A stretch of 64,000 nt of DNA from Pseudomonas sp. KU26590 (GTDB taxonomy: Bacteria; Pseudomonadota; Gammaproteobacteria; Pseudomonadales; Pseudomonadaceae): positions 4,369,501 to 4,433,500 of the forward strand of contig NZ_CP110644.1 of NCBI RefSeq assembly GCF_026153515.1, read 5' to 3'. The position numbers were made by a program, and so were the translations under genes. The notes under the pieces are model-generated. The model saw nothing but the letters and a program-made list of their open reading frames with translations. It was not told the DNA's origin and searched no databases. Below are positions 17,251 to 25,545 of this stretch, in pieces; position 1 is the stretch's first letter, and the number at the start of each line of letters is the position of its first letter.

Positions 17251-19763
17251 TGGCACGCCTGCCCTTTTCCCGTCTGCTCAGCCTCGCGGCGCGCCAGCTC
17301 ACGCGCGATGCCCGCGCCGGCGAGCTGCGCGTGCTGTTCTTCGCGCTGGTGGTGGCGGTTGCCGCCAGCACGGCCATCGGCTATTTCGGCGCCCGCCTCA
17401 ACAGCGCCATGCTGTTGCGAGCGACCGAGTTTCTCGGCGCCGACCTGATCCTCGGCGGCTCCGCACCGGCATCCCCTGCGCAGATCGACGCCGGCAAGGC
17501 GCTGAAGCTGGATCACTCGCAGATCGTGATTTTCTCCAGCGTGGTGGCCACCGATAACGGCATTCAACTGGCCAGCGTCAAGGCCGTCGATGGGGCGTAT
17601 CCACTGCGCGGCGAGCTGAAAAGCGCCCCTGCCCCGTACGAAGCCGAAACCGTTGGCGGTGAGCCCCAAGCCGGAGAGGCCTGGGCGGAAGCGCGGATTC
17701 TGGTGGCGCTGAACCTGAAAGTCGGCGACAGCATTGACGTCGGCTCCAAGACCTTGAAGCTGACCCGGGTGCTGACCTACGAGCCCGACCGCGCCGGCAA
17801 CTTCTACAGCCTGACGCCCCGGGTGATGATCAACATGGCCGACCTTGAGGCCACCAAGGTCGTCCAGCCAGGCAGCCGCGTCAGTTATCGGGATCTGTGG
17901 CGCGGCACGCCGCAGGACCTCGCCGCCTACCGCAAGGCCGTTGAGCCCGGGCTGGCGCCGAATCAGAAAATCGACGACGCCCGGGATGGCAATCAGCAGA
18001 TCGGCGGCGCACTGGGCAAGGCCGAGCGTTACCTGAACATGGCCAGTCTGGTCGCGGTGCTGCTGGCCGGCGTGGCAGTTGCCTTGTCGGCGGCGCGTTT
18101 CGCGGTGCGCCGGTTCGACGCCAGCGCGCTGCTCCGTTGCCTGGGCCTGTCGCGCAATGAAGCACTGGTGCTGTTCGGTTTGCAGCTGGCCATGCTCGGC
18201 GTTGCGGCCAGCGCGGCGGGCGCCCTGCTCGGCTGGTTTGCCCAACTGGGCCTGTTTCATCTGCTGGAAAACCTGTTGCCTGCGGCTGTGCCACCGGGTG
18301 GCTGGCTGCCGGCCGTCGCCGGTATCGGCACCGGACTTGTCGCCCTCGCCGGCTTCGCCCTGCCACCGCTGGCAGCGTTGGGTCGCGTGCCACCGCTGCG
18401 GGTGTTGCGTCGGGACATGCTGCCGATTCCGGCCAGCACCTGGCTGGTCTATGGCGCGGCGCTGTTCGCGCTGGGCCTGATCATGTGGCGCTTGAGTCTG
18501 GACCTGGTGCTGACCTTCGCCCTGCTCGGCGGCGGTCTGATCGCGGCGCTGATACTCGGCGGCGTGTTGCTGCTGGCCCTGAAAAGCCTGCGCCGCTTGC
18601 TGGCCGGGGCATCGCTGCCGTGGCGTCTGGGCCTGGGTCAGCTGTTGCGCCATCCCATGGCCGCCGCCGGCCAGTCCCTGGCATTCGGTCTGATTCTGCT
18701 GTCCATGGGACTGATCGCGCTGCTGCGCGGCGAACTGCTCGACACTTGGCAGAACCAGCTGCCCAAGGATGCGCCAAACTACTTCGCGCTGAATATCCTG
18801 CCCAACGACAAAGACAACTTCGCTGAACGCATGGGCCGCCTGTCGACCCACAGCGCGCCGCTGTACCCGATGATTCCGGGGCGTCTGATGACCATCAACG
18901 GGGAGCCGGTGAGCAAGTTCGTCACCAAGGACTCCCGTGGCGAAAACGCCACCCAGCGCGATCTCAACCTGACGTGGGCGGCGACGCTGCCCGAAGGCAA
19001 CAGCATCACCGCCGGCCAGTGGTGGACCAGCGATCAACCGCCTGCCGACGGCGAGGTTCCGGGCGTGTCGGTGGAAACCAAACTGGCCAACAGCCTGAAC
19101 ATGAAGCTGGGCGACACACTCGGTTTCGTGATCGGCGGTCTGACCCGCGAGGTCAAGATCACCAGCCTGCGCGACATTAACTGGGACACCTTTCAGCCCA
19201 ACTTCTTCATGATCTTCCAGCCCGGCACCCTCAAGGACGTGCCTGCCACGTACCTGACCAGCTTCTATCTGGCGCCGGGCAATGATCAGCAGATCGTCGA
19301 GCTGTCCCGCGCCTTCCCGGCCGTGACGATCCTGCAAGTGGAAGCGTTGCTGGAGCAACTGCGCAGCATCCTCGATCAGGTGACGATGGCGGTGCAGTAC
19401 GTGCTGCTGTTCGTGCTCGCGGCGGGGATGGCGGTGTTGTTCTCCGGCTTGCAGGCGACGCTGGATGAGCGGATTCGACAGGGCGCGCTGCTGCGGGCAC
19501 TGGGCGCCAACCGCGCGTTGCTGACCAAGGCCCGTCGCATTGAGTTCGGCCTGCTCGGGGCGGTCAGCGGTGTGCTGGCGGCGATTGGCTGCGAAGTGGT
19601 GAGCTTTGCGCTCTACCGCTACGCCTTCAACCTGCAGTGGCACCCCCACGCCTGGCTGCTGGTGCTGCCACTGATCGGCGCCTTGCTGGTGGGCGGCGCG
19701 GGCGTGTTTGGTACGCGGCGGGCGCTGAACGCAAGTCCCCTGCAAGTGCTGCGCGAGGGGTAG
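17250..19763 (+). CDS. ybbP: ABC transporter permease YbbP (FtsX-like)
   Basis: A large inner-membrane permease (837 aa) of the MacB/FtsX superfamily. It has an N-terminal membrane segment, a long periplasmic domain, a middle block of helices (about 265-500) and a C-terminal FtsX domain (VLLFVLAAGMAVLFSGLQA, ERIRQGALLRALGANRALL). The ATG shares one base with the ybbA stop. It should form an exporter or membrane-to-periplasm mechanotransmission complex with YbbA. Substrate not known. Confidence 0.92.
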   Translation: MARLPFSRLLSLAARQLTRDARAGELRVLFFALVVAVAASTAIGYFGARLNSAMLLRATEFLGADLILGGSAPASPAQIDAGKALKLDHSQIVIFSSVVATDNGIQLASVKAVDGAYPLRGELKSAPAPYEAETVGGEPQAGEAWAEARILVALNLKVGDSIDVGSKTLKLTRVLTYEPDRAGNFYSLTPRVMINMADLEATKVVQPGSRVSYRDLWRGTPQDLAAYRKAVEPGLAPNQKIDDARDGNQQIGGALGKAERYLNMASLVAVLLAGVAVALSAARFAVRRFDASALLRCLGLSRNEALVLFGLQLAMLGVAASAAGALLGWFAQLGLFHLLENLLPAAVPPGGWLPAVAGIGTGLVALAGFALPPLAALGRVPPLRVLRRDMLPIPASTWLVYGAALFALGLIMWRLSLDLVLTFALLGGGLIAALILGGVLLLALKSLRRLLAGASLPWRLGLGQLLRHPMAAAGQSLAFGLILLSMGLIALLRGELLDTWQNQLPKDAPNYFALNILPNDKDNFAERMGRLSTHSAPLYPMIPGRLMTINGEPVSKFVTKDSRGENATQRDLNLTWAATLPEGNSITAGQWWTSDQPPADGEVPGVSVETKLANSLNMKLGDTLGFVIGGLTREVKITSLRDINWDTFQPNFFMIFQPGTLKDVPATYLTSFYLAPGNDQQIVELSRAFPAVTILQVEALLEQLRSILDQVTMAVQYVLLFVLAAGMAVLFSGLQATLDERIRQGALLRALGANRALLTKARRIEFGLLGAVSGVLAAIGCEVVSFALYRYAFNLQWHPHAWLLVLPLIGALLVGGAGVFGTRRALNASPLQVLREG

Positions 19764-19778
19764 CGTTGGGGTATGACG

Positions 19779-19801
19779 GAGGACGGCCCTGCGCCGTCCT
19801 C
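19779..19801. terminator. Hairpin between convergent ybbP and greB
   Basis: AGGACGGC and GCCGTCCT form a stem with a five-base loop, 17 bases after the ybbP stop. No T-run follows, so its role as terminator is tentative. Confidence 0.4.
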
Positions 19802-19842
19802 TGTCCACTCGAATAGCCAGAACGGCGACCGCAAAGCCGTGG

Positions 19843-20325
19843 CTATTTCTGGTATTCGATTTTAGTGATCCACCATTGCTTGCTGCCGGACGGAACCGGC
19901 ACCGAGACTTCGTCACCGACTTCCTTCTTCAGCAGCGCACGGGCCATGGGCGAATCGATGGAGATGTAGTCCATGCGGCCGTAGATTTCGTCATAACCGA
20001 CGACGCGGAAACGCTTGCTCTCGCCCTCTTCGTCCTCGACTTCGACCCACGCGCCGAAGAACACCCGGCCTTCCTGCTCCGGCGAATAGGCGACCACGCG
20101 CATGTCTTCCAGGCGCTTGCGCAGGTAGCGCACCCGCCGGTCGATCTCGCGCAGCAGCTTCTTGTTGTACTGGTAATCGGCGTTCTCGCTGCGATCACCC
20201 AGGGAAGCCGCCCACGCCACTTTTTGCGTGATGTCAGGTCGGTGCTCGCGCCAGAGGTAGTCGAGCTCCTTCTTCAGGGCTACATGGCCCTCGACGGTGA
20301 TTATTTTGGTGCTGATTTCACTCAT
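19843..20325 (-). CDS. greB: Transcription elongation factor GreB
   Basis: GreB (160 aa) rescues backtracked RNA polymerase by stimulating transcript cleavage. It has the N-terminal coiled-coil finger (LKKELDYLWREHRPDITQKV, then acidic DRSENADYQYNKK at the tip) and the C-terminal globular domain (VEVEDEEGESKRFRVVGYDEI, SPMARALLKKEVGDEVSVPVPSG). The longer, GreB-type sequence separates it from GreA. It is convergent with ybbP. Confidence 0.96.
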   Translation of the reverse strand: MSEISTKIITVEGHVALKKELDYLWREHRPDITQKVAWAASLGDRSENADYQYNKKLLREIDRRVRYLRKRLEDMRVVAYSPEQEGRVFFGAWVEVEDEEGESKRFRVVGYDEIYGRMDYISIDSPMARALLKKEVGDEVSVPVPSGSKQWWITKIEYQK

Positions 20326-20426
20326 TAACGGTGTCTCTGTCCGGGCTGGCCCGACTGTGTTCGTTTGATCGGATCTGTGCGGAGCCTACAGGGTTGGGCT
20401 GGGAGGTGGGTACATCAACGCGGCAC

Positions 20427-21440
20427 TCATTTGACCAGACGCTTTTCTTTCGAGGGCCGGTAGCCGAAGTACGCGCTGTAGCATTTGCTGAAATGGCTCG
20501 GCGAGACAAACCCGCAGGCCACCAGCACTTCTACTTGGGACAGCTCGGTGTGCTGCAACAGGCGCCGGGCCTCGGTGATGCGCAATTCCAGGTAATAGCG
20601 CTGCGGGGTGGTGCCGAGTTGTTCCTGGAACAGCCGCTCGATCTGCCGCCGCGAGCGCCCCGCGTACTCCGCCAGTTGCTCAAGCTCAAGGGGCTCCTCC
20701 AGGTTGGCGTCCATCAACTTGACCACTTCCTTGAGTGGCGCGCTGACCGTCATGTGCCGGCTCGGCTTGATCCGCCGATAACGCGATTCCTCGAAAGACA
20801 GAATGTCCTCGATGCCTTCGATCAGGGCCTTGTCGTGCAGCGTCCTGATCCATTCCAGCGCCATCTGGAACGCCCCGGCCGGGCTGGCGGCGGTGAGGCG
20901 ATCGCGGTCGATGACGAAGGCTTCGCTGGTCACCTCACTGACTTTGCAGATCTCCGCCAGGGCGGCGCGGTGCTCGGGGTGAATCGCGCACCGGTAGCCA
21001 TCGAGCAGACCGGCTGCGCCGAGGAACCAGGCGCCATTCCACAGCCCGGCGAGGGCAATGCCATGCTCGGCGGCCATGGTCAGCAGGTGCGCCAGTGGCT
21101 CATCGGCCTTGAGCTCGGTGCGATAACCGCCACAGATCACCAGCAGGTCCAGATCCTTCAGCGCCGACACATCTAGGCGCGCGTCGGGTCTGATCACCAG
21201 CCCTAGATCACTGATCACTTCGCCCTCGTGCAAGCCGTACGTCCGCGACGTGAACAGATCGGGGCGCAGGAGGTTGGCCGTGACGAATGTGTCCAGGGCC
21301 TGGGTGAACGCCGGCAACGAAAAGTGCTCGAGCAGCACGAAGCCGGTTCGGGTCTGGGCCAAGGCGTTTCGCCTGTTCTCATCCACGTAGCGAAGGTTCT
21401 TGCCCTTCATGCCTGCGCTGAACTCTCGCCGCTCGATCAC
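20427..21440 (-). CDS. GlxA-family transcriptional regulator (DJ-1/PfpI domain plus AraC HTH)
   Basis: A 337-aa regulator. The N-terminal part (about 30-200) is a DJ-1/PfpI amidotransferase-like sensor (GFVLLEHFSLPAFTQALD, LLVICGGYRTEL, LAGLWNGAWFLGAAGLLDG). The usual nucleophile Cys is replaced by Asn in LWNGA, as common in these regulators. Two AraC helix-turn-helix motifs follow at the end (QLAEYAGRSRRQIERLFQ, VACGFVSPSHFSKCYSAYFG). GTG 21440 has GAGGCGG upstream; ATG 21410 (MKGKNLRYVD) is an equally fair start. Relatives control amino-acid or betaine catabolism; no target is evident here. Confidence 0.88.
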   Translation of the reverse strand: MIERREFSAGMKGKNLRYVDENRRNALAQTRTGFVLLEHFSLPAFTQALDTFVTANLLRPDLFTSRTYGLHEGEVISDLGLVIRPDARLDVSALKDLDLLVICGGYRTELKADEPLAHLLTMAAEHGIALAGLWNGAWFLGAAGLLDGYRCAIHPEHRAALAEICKVSEVTSEAFVIDRDRLTAASPAGAFQMALEWIRTLHDKALIEGIEDILSFEESRYRRIKPSRHMTVSAPLKEVVKLMDANLEEPLELEQLAEYAGRSRRQIERLFQEQLGTTPQRYYLELRITEARRLLQHTELSQVEVLVACGFVSPSHFSKCYSAYFGYRPSKEKRLVK

Positions 21441-21656
21441 TGCCGCCTCGCTTTTGCGTCCTGACTGGGGTGCTGTCGATTGTCCACTGGGGCTGAACCG
21501 GCATGGGCGCCATTCTAGCGGAACGGCGAAGCGATGCGCGTTCGGGCCGGGTGCGCAATGCGTGCGCTGAACGGGGTGGACGAAACCGCCTTCGACTGGT
21601 AGATCAGAGCGTCAACGGCAGCGATCGGCTGTGGACACCTCCAAGGATCACCCGCC

Positions 21657-22175
21657 ATGCCCATGAGCAGCGCTCATCTGATCTACCGCGCACCGAACCC
21701 TGATGATCTCGCCCGCCTGTTCGCCATCTACAGCGACCCGCAAACCCAGTTGTTCAACCCGTCCGGGCCGATGACCGACGAGGCCCAGGCAGCGGCCATG
21801 CTTGAAGACTGGATCAAGCACTGGCAGACCCACGGTTACGGCTGGTGGGCAATCGCGCGCAAGGAGACGCCCGAACACATCATCGGCTTCGGCGGCATCG
21901 GGCTTCATGATTTTTCAGGCGTGCGGAGGGTCAATCTGGGCTATCGGTTTGCGGTTGAGGCGTGGGGCCGAGGGTTTGCCACGGAGATGGGCAAAGCGGC
22001 ACTGGCGTTCGGGTTTTCAACCTTGGAGCTGGGAGAGGTGTACGGCTACGTGCGTCCGGCCCACGCTGCATCAATCCGGGTGTTGGAAAAAATCGGCATG
22101 CAACGCTGCGGCGAGCTGGATGACGTACCGGGGCAGTCGCCAAGCCTGATGTTCAAGGCCGTGGCGGCAGGGTGA
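21657..22175 (+). CDS. GNAT-family N-acetyltransferase, RimJ/RimL type
   Basis: A 172-aa acetyltransferase. Motifs include YRFAVEAWGRGFATEMGKAAL (acetyl-CoA loop), EVYGYVRPAHAASIRVLEKIGM and an N-terminal substrate arm with DPQTQLFNPSGPMTDEA. The family acetylates ribosomal protein N-termini or small molecules; the substrate here is unknown. A start at the second ATG (21663) is also possible. It stands alone. Confidence 0.88.
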   Translation: MPMSSAHLIYRAPNPDDLARLFAIYSDPQTQLFNPSGPMTDEAQAAAMLEDWIKHWQTHGYGWWAIARKETPEHIIGFGGIGLHDFSGVRRVNLGYRFAVEAWGRGFATEMGKAALAFGFSTLELGEVYGYVRPAHAASIRVLEKIGMQRCGELDDVPGQSPSLMFKAVAAG

Positions 22176-22188
22176 CGGACGGCGCCAT

Positions 22189-22395
22189 TTAGTGAGCGGT
22201 CTGCATGCCGCAACTGGCGTCTAGTTCATCCCAGGGATGCGCCGCTTCGCGGGCATAGCCGCAGGTGGGCAAATGCACGAAGGTCGCTTCCCGTTCCGCT
22301 TCGCTCTGCCTGGCTTTGCAGGTCCTGCACAACACTGTGTGGTCGTTTAGCCGCCAGTGGCTGTTCCACCGGACCAGATCGTCGGTCACCATCAT
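22189..22395 (-). CDS. Small hypothetical protein, possible zinc ribbon
   Basis: I do not recognise the family. ATG 22395 is preceded by an excellent ribosome site (GAGGGGAAGT) and gives 68 aa with one CxxC pair (VLCRTC) and late single cysteines. The frame stays open to 22506 and that extension encodes a second CxxC (SCAACNQ), so a TTG start near 22506 would give a paired four-cysteine zinc ribbon of about 105 aa. No signal peptide. It is convergent with the acetyltransferase. Confidence 0.5.
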   Translation of the reverse strand: MMVTDDLVRWNSHWRLNDHTVLCRTCKARQSEAEREATFVHLPTCGYAREAAHPWDELDASCGMQTAH

Positions 22396-22673
22396 ACTTC
22401 CCCTCACCCTCACATACGTAACCAGTTGATTACACGCGGCGCAGGAGGTTTCCTGCGTGAAGCGGCCATCTGATCGGCGGTCGTTGTTTTCGCTGGTTCG
22501 GCGCAATCATGGTCTGCGCCGCGAGGTAAAAACCGAGGGCAAAACCTGCGCGATGAGCCGTTTGGGGATCGATCCGGGTTTACGTAACCTTTACCAATCC
22601 TAGACGTGGGCTTACACGGATCCGGTGTTTGATACGTCCATGGCGAACCCACTCTTTCGCCAAGGGAGACACC

Positions 22674-23039
22674 ATGATTTCCAAGATGACCCAAGCCCTG
22701 ATCCTGTCCGGTCTGCTCGCCAGCGCCGGTGCCGCGTCCGCCAGCGAACGCAACGTGATTGTGCCTGTCATCGCCGGAGCCGCCGTCGGTGCCGTACTGG
22801 CCGCAGTGATCAGTCAGTCGAACAACGACCGTCACGATCGCTATCAGGATTACCGCCCGCAACCGCGCTATGCGCCGCGTTATCAGCCTCAGTACCAGCC
22901 TCAGTACCAGCAGGTTGTCTATGTGCCGGTGCGTGAGCGGGTCGAATACCGCCGTTTCTCGCCACCGCAGCCCCACGGTTACTACGACGGTGGCTACCGC
23001 AGGGGTTTCGACCAGGGCCGTGGCAACGACCGCTGGTAA
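22674..23039 (+). CDS. Small secreted protein with glycine-rich hydrophobic segment and PQYQ repeats
   Basis: A 121-aa exported protein of unknown function. ATG 22674 follows AAGGGAGACACC and starts a signal peptide ending ASAGAASASE. A hydrophobic glycine-zipper-like helix (VIVPVIAGAAVGAVLAAVIS) follows, then a tyrosine/proline/glutamine-rich tail with tandem YQPQYQPQYQ and a Gly/Arg end. Such proteins are common in pseudomonads and are probably envelope-associated. It is followed by a tandem REP array. Confidence 0.78.
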   Translation: MISKMTQALILSGLLASAGAASASERNVIVPVIAGAAVGAVLAAVISQSNNDRHDRYQDYRPQPRYAPRYQPQYQPQYQQVVYVPVRERVEYRRFSPPQPHGYYDGGYRRGFDQGRGNDRW

Positions 23040-23058
23040 GCACTCACGCGGACATTAA

Positions 23059-23428
23059 TGTGGGACCGGCTTTAGCCGGGAAGGCGGTAGGCGTCACACC
23101 GCAAATCCAGCGGTGTTCATGCAGGCCCCTTCCCGGCTGAAGCCGGTCCCACTAATGCATCGCGTGCATTCAGTGGGACTGGCTGTGAACCTCAATGTGG
23201 GACCGGCTTTAGCCGGGAAGGCGGCAGGCGTCACACCGCAAATCCAGCGGTGTTCATGCAGGCCCCTTCCCGGCTGAAGCCGGTCCCACTAATGCATCGC
23301 GTGCATTCAGTGGGACTGGCTGTGAACCTCAATGTGGGACCGGCTTTAGCCGGGAAGGCGGTAGGCGTCACACCGCAAATCCAGCGGTGTTCATGCAGGC
23401 CCCTTCCCGGCTGAAGCCGGTCCTACAA
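23059..23428. repeat. Tandem array of a 137-bp BIME unit (2.7 copies)
   Basis: Units begin at 23059, 23196 and 23333, the last cut at 23428. Each unit holds an inverted REP pair (GTGGGACCGGCTTTAGCC and GGCTGAAGCCGGTCCCAC) plus the same spacer. The copies are almost identical; the visible change is GGTAGG to GGCAGG in unit 2. This fills most of the 509-base gap before the next gene. Confidence 0.95.
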
Positions 23429-23548
23429 AAAGCGGCGCATTCATTCATTAGAACCCGCATTGTCTGCACCACCGCTTTCTCTGACAAAACTGCTAACGTG
23501 TCCGGCCATTACTCGCCCATCGACCACTGAAAGCACGCAGGGACGGAC

Positions 23549-24031
23549 ATGTTCAATTTCATCTACCTGGCATTTCTCATCGGCATCGGCGCCACGGCGC
23601 TGCTGGATCTCTGGGCGTTGTTGCTCAAGGGGTTGCTGGGTTTGCCAACCCCGCCCTGGGACCTCGTCGGGCGTTGGTTTGCCGGGATGCCCAAAGGGCA
23701 GTTCGTACACCAAAATGGCATCGGCAACTCCCCTCCCGTCGCCAATGAGCTGGCGATTGGCTGGTTGATGCATTACACCGTCGGCGTGCTGTTCGCTGCC
23801 GCGCTGCTGTTCATCTGGGGCGTGCAGTGGGCGCACGCGCCGACCTTCCTGCCGGCGCTGATTGTCGGGCTGGTCACCGTCGGCGCCGGCTGGTTCATCC
23901 TGCAGCCCGGCATGGGTGTCGGGGTCGCCTGTAACAAGGCACCGAAGCCGAATGTGGCGCGGCTGCAAAACGTGGTCGGGCATGTGGTCTTTGCCTTTGG
24001 CATGTATGGGACGGCGCTGCTGGTCGGGTGA
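23549..24031 (+). CDS. DUF2938 family membrane protein
   Basis: A 160-aa protein with about four hydrophobic segments: FIYLAFLIGIGATALLDLWA at the start, VGVLFAAALLFIWGV, LPALIVGLVTVGAGWFILQ and VGHVVFAFGMYGTALLVG at the end. The loop GLPTPPWDLVGRWFAGMPKG is typical of PF11158. No function is established. It is 123 bases upstream of a reductase gene on the same strand and may share its transcript. Confidence 0.82.
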   Translation: MFNFIYLAFLIGIGATALLDLWALLLKGLLGLPTPPWDLVGRWFAGMPKGQFVHQNGIGNSPPVANELAIGWLMHYTVGVLFAAALLFIWGVQWAHAPTFLPALIVGLVTVGAGWFILQPGMGVGVACNKAPKPNVARLQNVVGHVVFAFGMYGTALLVG

Positions 24032-24154
24032 TCAGGCGCGGTGTGTGGTCGCACCCGGCCAATCGCGGTGAACCTATCCGCGCCGCTGCCGTTCTGAAAC
24101 CTGAGGGCTGCATGGTGATGAAGCCCTTTCCACTCGATCAATCAGGAGATCCCC

Positions 24155-25216
24155 ATGACTCAAACGGCCTTGGTCGTCGGCGCCAGCGGCATCGTCGGCA
24201 GCGCAACCACCCAACTGTTACTCGATAACGGTTGGCAAGTGGCCGCCCTTTCCCGCAGTCCTTCGCAGACGCCTGGCGTGATCCCCGTCGCAGCCGACCT
24301 GCAAGACCCGGCATCGGTCAGACAGGCCCTCGCGGACCTCAAACCCACCCACATCTTTCTCACCACCTGGTCGCGTCAGGCCACGGAAGCTGAAAACATC
24401 CGCGTCAACGCCGCCATGGTGCGTAACGTTCTGGACGCCGTGAGCCCGGCGAAGAGCGTCAAGCACGTCGCGCTGGTCACCGGTTTGAAGCATTACCTCG
24501 GCCCGTTCGAAGCCTACGGCAAAGGCACCCTGCCGCAGACGCCGTTCCGCGAGTCCCAGGGTCGGCTCGACATCGAGAATTTCTATTACGCCCAGGAAGA
24601 TGAAGTGTTTGCCGCTGCCAAGCGCGACGGCTTCACCTGGAGCGTGCACCGTCCGCATACCGTCACCGGCGTCGCCGTGGGCAACGCCATGAACATGGCC
24701 ACCACCCTCGCGGTGTACGCGTCGATCTGCAAAGCGACCGGCCGCCCGTTCGTGTTCCCCGGCTCCCGGGTACAGTGGGACAGCCTCACCGACATGACCG
24801 ACGCGCGGCAACTGGCCAAACAGCAACTGTGGGCGGCCACAACGCCAGCTGCGGCCGATCAGGCGTTCAACATCACCAATGGCGACGTGTTCCGCTGGAA
24901 ATGGATGTGGGGCCAGATCGCCGAGTACTTCGGTGTGCACCCTGCCGCGTTCCCGGAGAAGGTTTCCCCGCTGGAAGAGCAGATGGCCAACGATCAAGGG
25001 GCGTGGGATGAACTCGTGCGCGCCCACGGTTTGAAAGAAGCCGACATCGGTCGCCTCATTTCGCCGTGGCACACCGACGCCGACCTCGGCCGGCCCATTG
25101 AAGTGGTGACCGACATGTCGAAAAGCCGAGCCTTGGGCTTTAACGCATTTCAGGCCAGCGACCAGGCGTTCTTTGACGTGTTCGACACGTTGCGGGCACA
25201 GCGCCTGATTCCTTAA
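24155..25216 (+). CDS. PRISE-type SDR reductase (progesterone 5-beta-reductase-like)
   Basis: A 353-aa atypical short-chain dehydrogenase/reductase. It starts with the NADP-binding loop VVGASGIVGSATTQLLL and has the PRISE signature TGLKHYLGPFEAYGKG plus FYYAQEDEVF and WSVHRPHTVTG. In plants the family reduces enones, including steroid and iridoid precursors; bacterial members are thought to reduce activated double bonds, but substrates are not known. The start follows CAGGAGATCCCC. A strong terminator ends the gene. Confidence 0.85.
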   Translation: MTQTALVVGASGIVGSATTQLLLDNGWQVAALSRSPSQTPGVIPVAADLQDPASVRQALADLKPTHIFLTTWSRQATEAENIRVNAAMVRNVLDAVSPAKSVKHVALVTGLKHYLGPFEAYGKGTLPQTPFRESQGRLDIENFYYAQEDEVFAAAKRDGFTWSVHRPHTVTGVAVGNAMNMATTLAVYASICKATGRPFVFPGSRVQWDSLTDMTDARQLAKQQLWAATTPAAADQAFNITNGDVFRWKWMWGQIAEYFGVHPAAFPEKVSPLEEQMANDQGAWDELVRAHGLKEADIGRLISPWHTDADLGRPIEVVTDMSKSRALGFNAFQASDQAFFDVFDTLRAQRLIP

Positions 25217-25239
25217 CCGCGCTGACCCGGCCACAAAAA

Positions 25240-25276
25240 AACGCAGCGATGATGACCGTCATCGCTGCGTTTTTCG
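25240..25276. terminator. Bidirectional terminator
   Basis: AACGCAGCGATGA pairs with TCATCGCTGCGTT, flanked by A-run and T-run, so it can stop the reductase transcript on the plus strand and the short DUF2945 transcript on the minus strand. Confidence 0.92.
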
Positions 25277-25310
25277 TATGCGCAGGCTCTGTAGCCTGAA
25301 GAATCGAGCC

Positions 25311-25520
25311 TCACGCCTTTTCCAGCGCGTCCTCCTTGTGCATCGCCAGGTGACCGGTCTTGTCGCTCTTGACCTCGTACTGTGGCGCGTCCGGCGAGGC
25401 ATGGCGATGACGGCCCATGAACTCGACTTCCTTGGTGTGCACCTTCGTCACCTTGCCGACCACATGACCGGCTTCGGAATTCCAGCGCACGTGGTCACCG
25501 ACCTTGAATGCATGAGCCAT
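25311..25520 (-). CDS. DUF2945 / Tudor-like domain protein
   Basis: A 69-aa protein beginning MAHAFKVGDHVRWNSEAGHV, the signature of the small hypervirulence-associated Tudor-like family. The start at 25520 follows AAGGAGACACTCG; the longer open frame upstream is not needed. Function unknown. It sits 25 bases after the GH15 gene and ends the three-gene minus-strand cluster. Confidence 0.88.
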   Translation of the reverse strand: MAHAFKVGDHVRWNSEAGHVVGKVTKVHTKEVEFMGRHRHASPDAPQYEVKSDKTGHLAMHKEDALEKA

Positions 25521-25545
25521 CGAGTGTCTCCTTGAATTCAGGAAT

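Noticed and set aside
16968..19916. 982-codon open frame on the minus strand
   Set aside because: It lies antisense to ybbA and ybbP, is rich in Gln, Arg, His and Ala without any motif, and is a GC-driven shadow of those genes.
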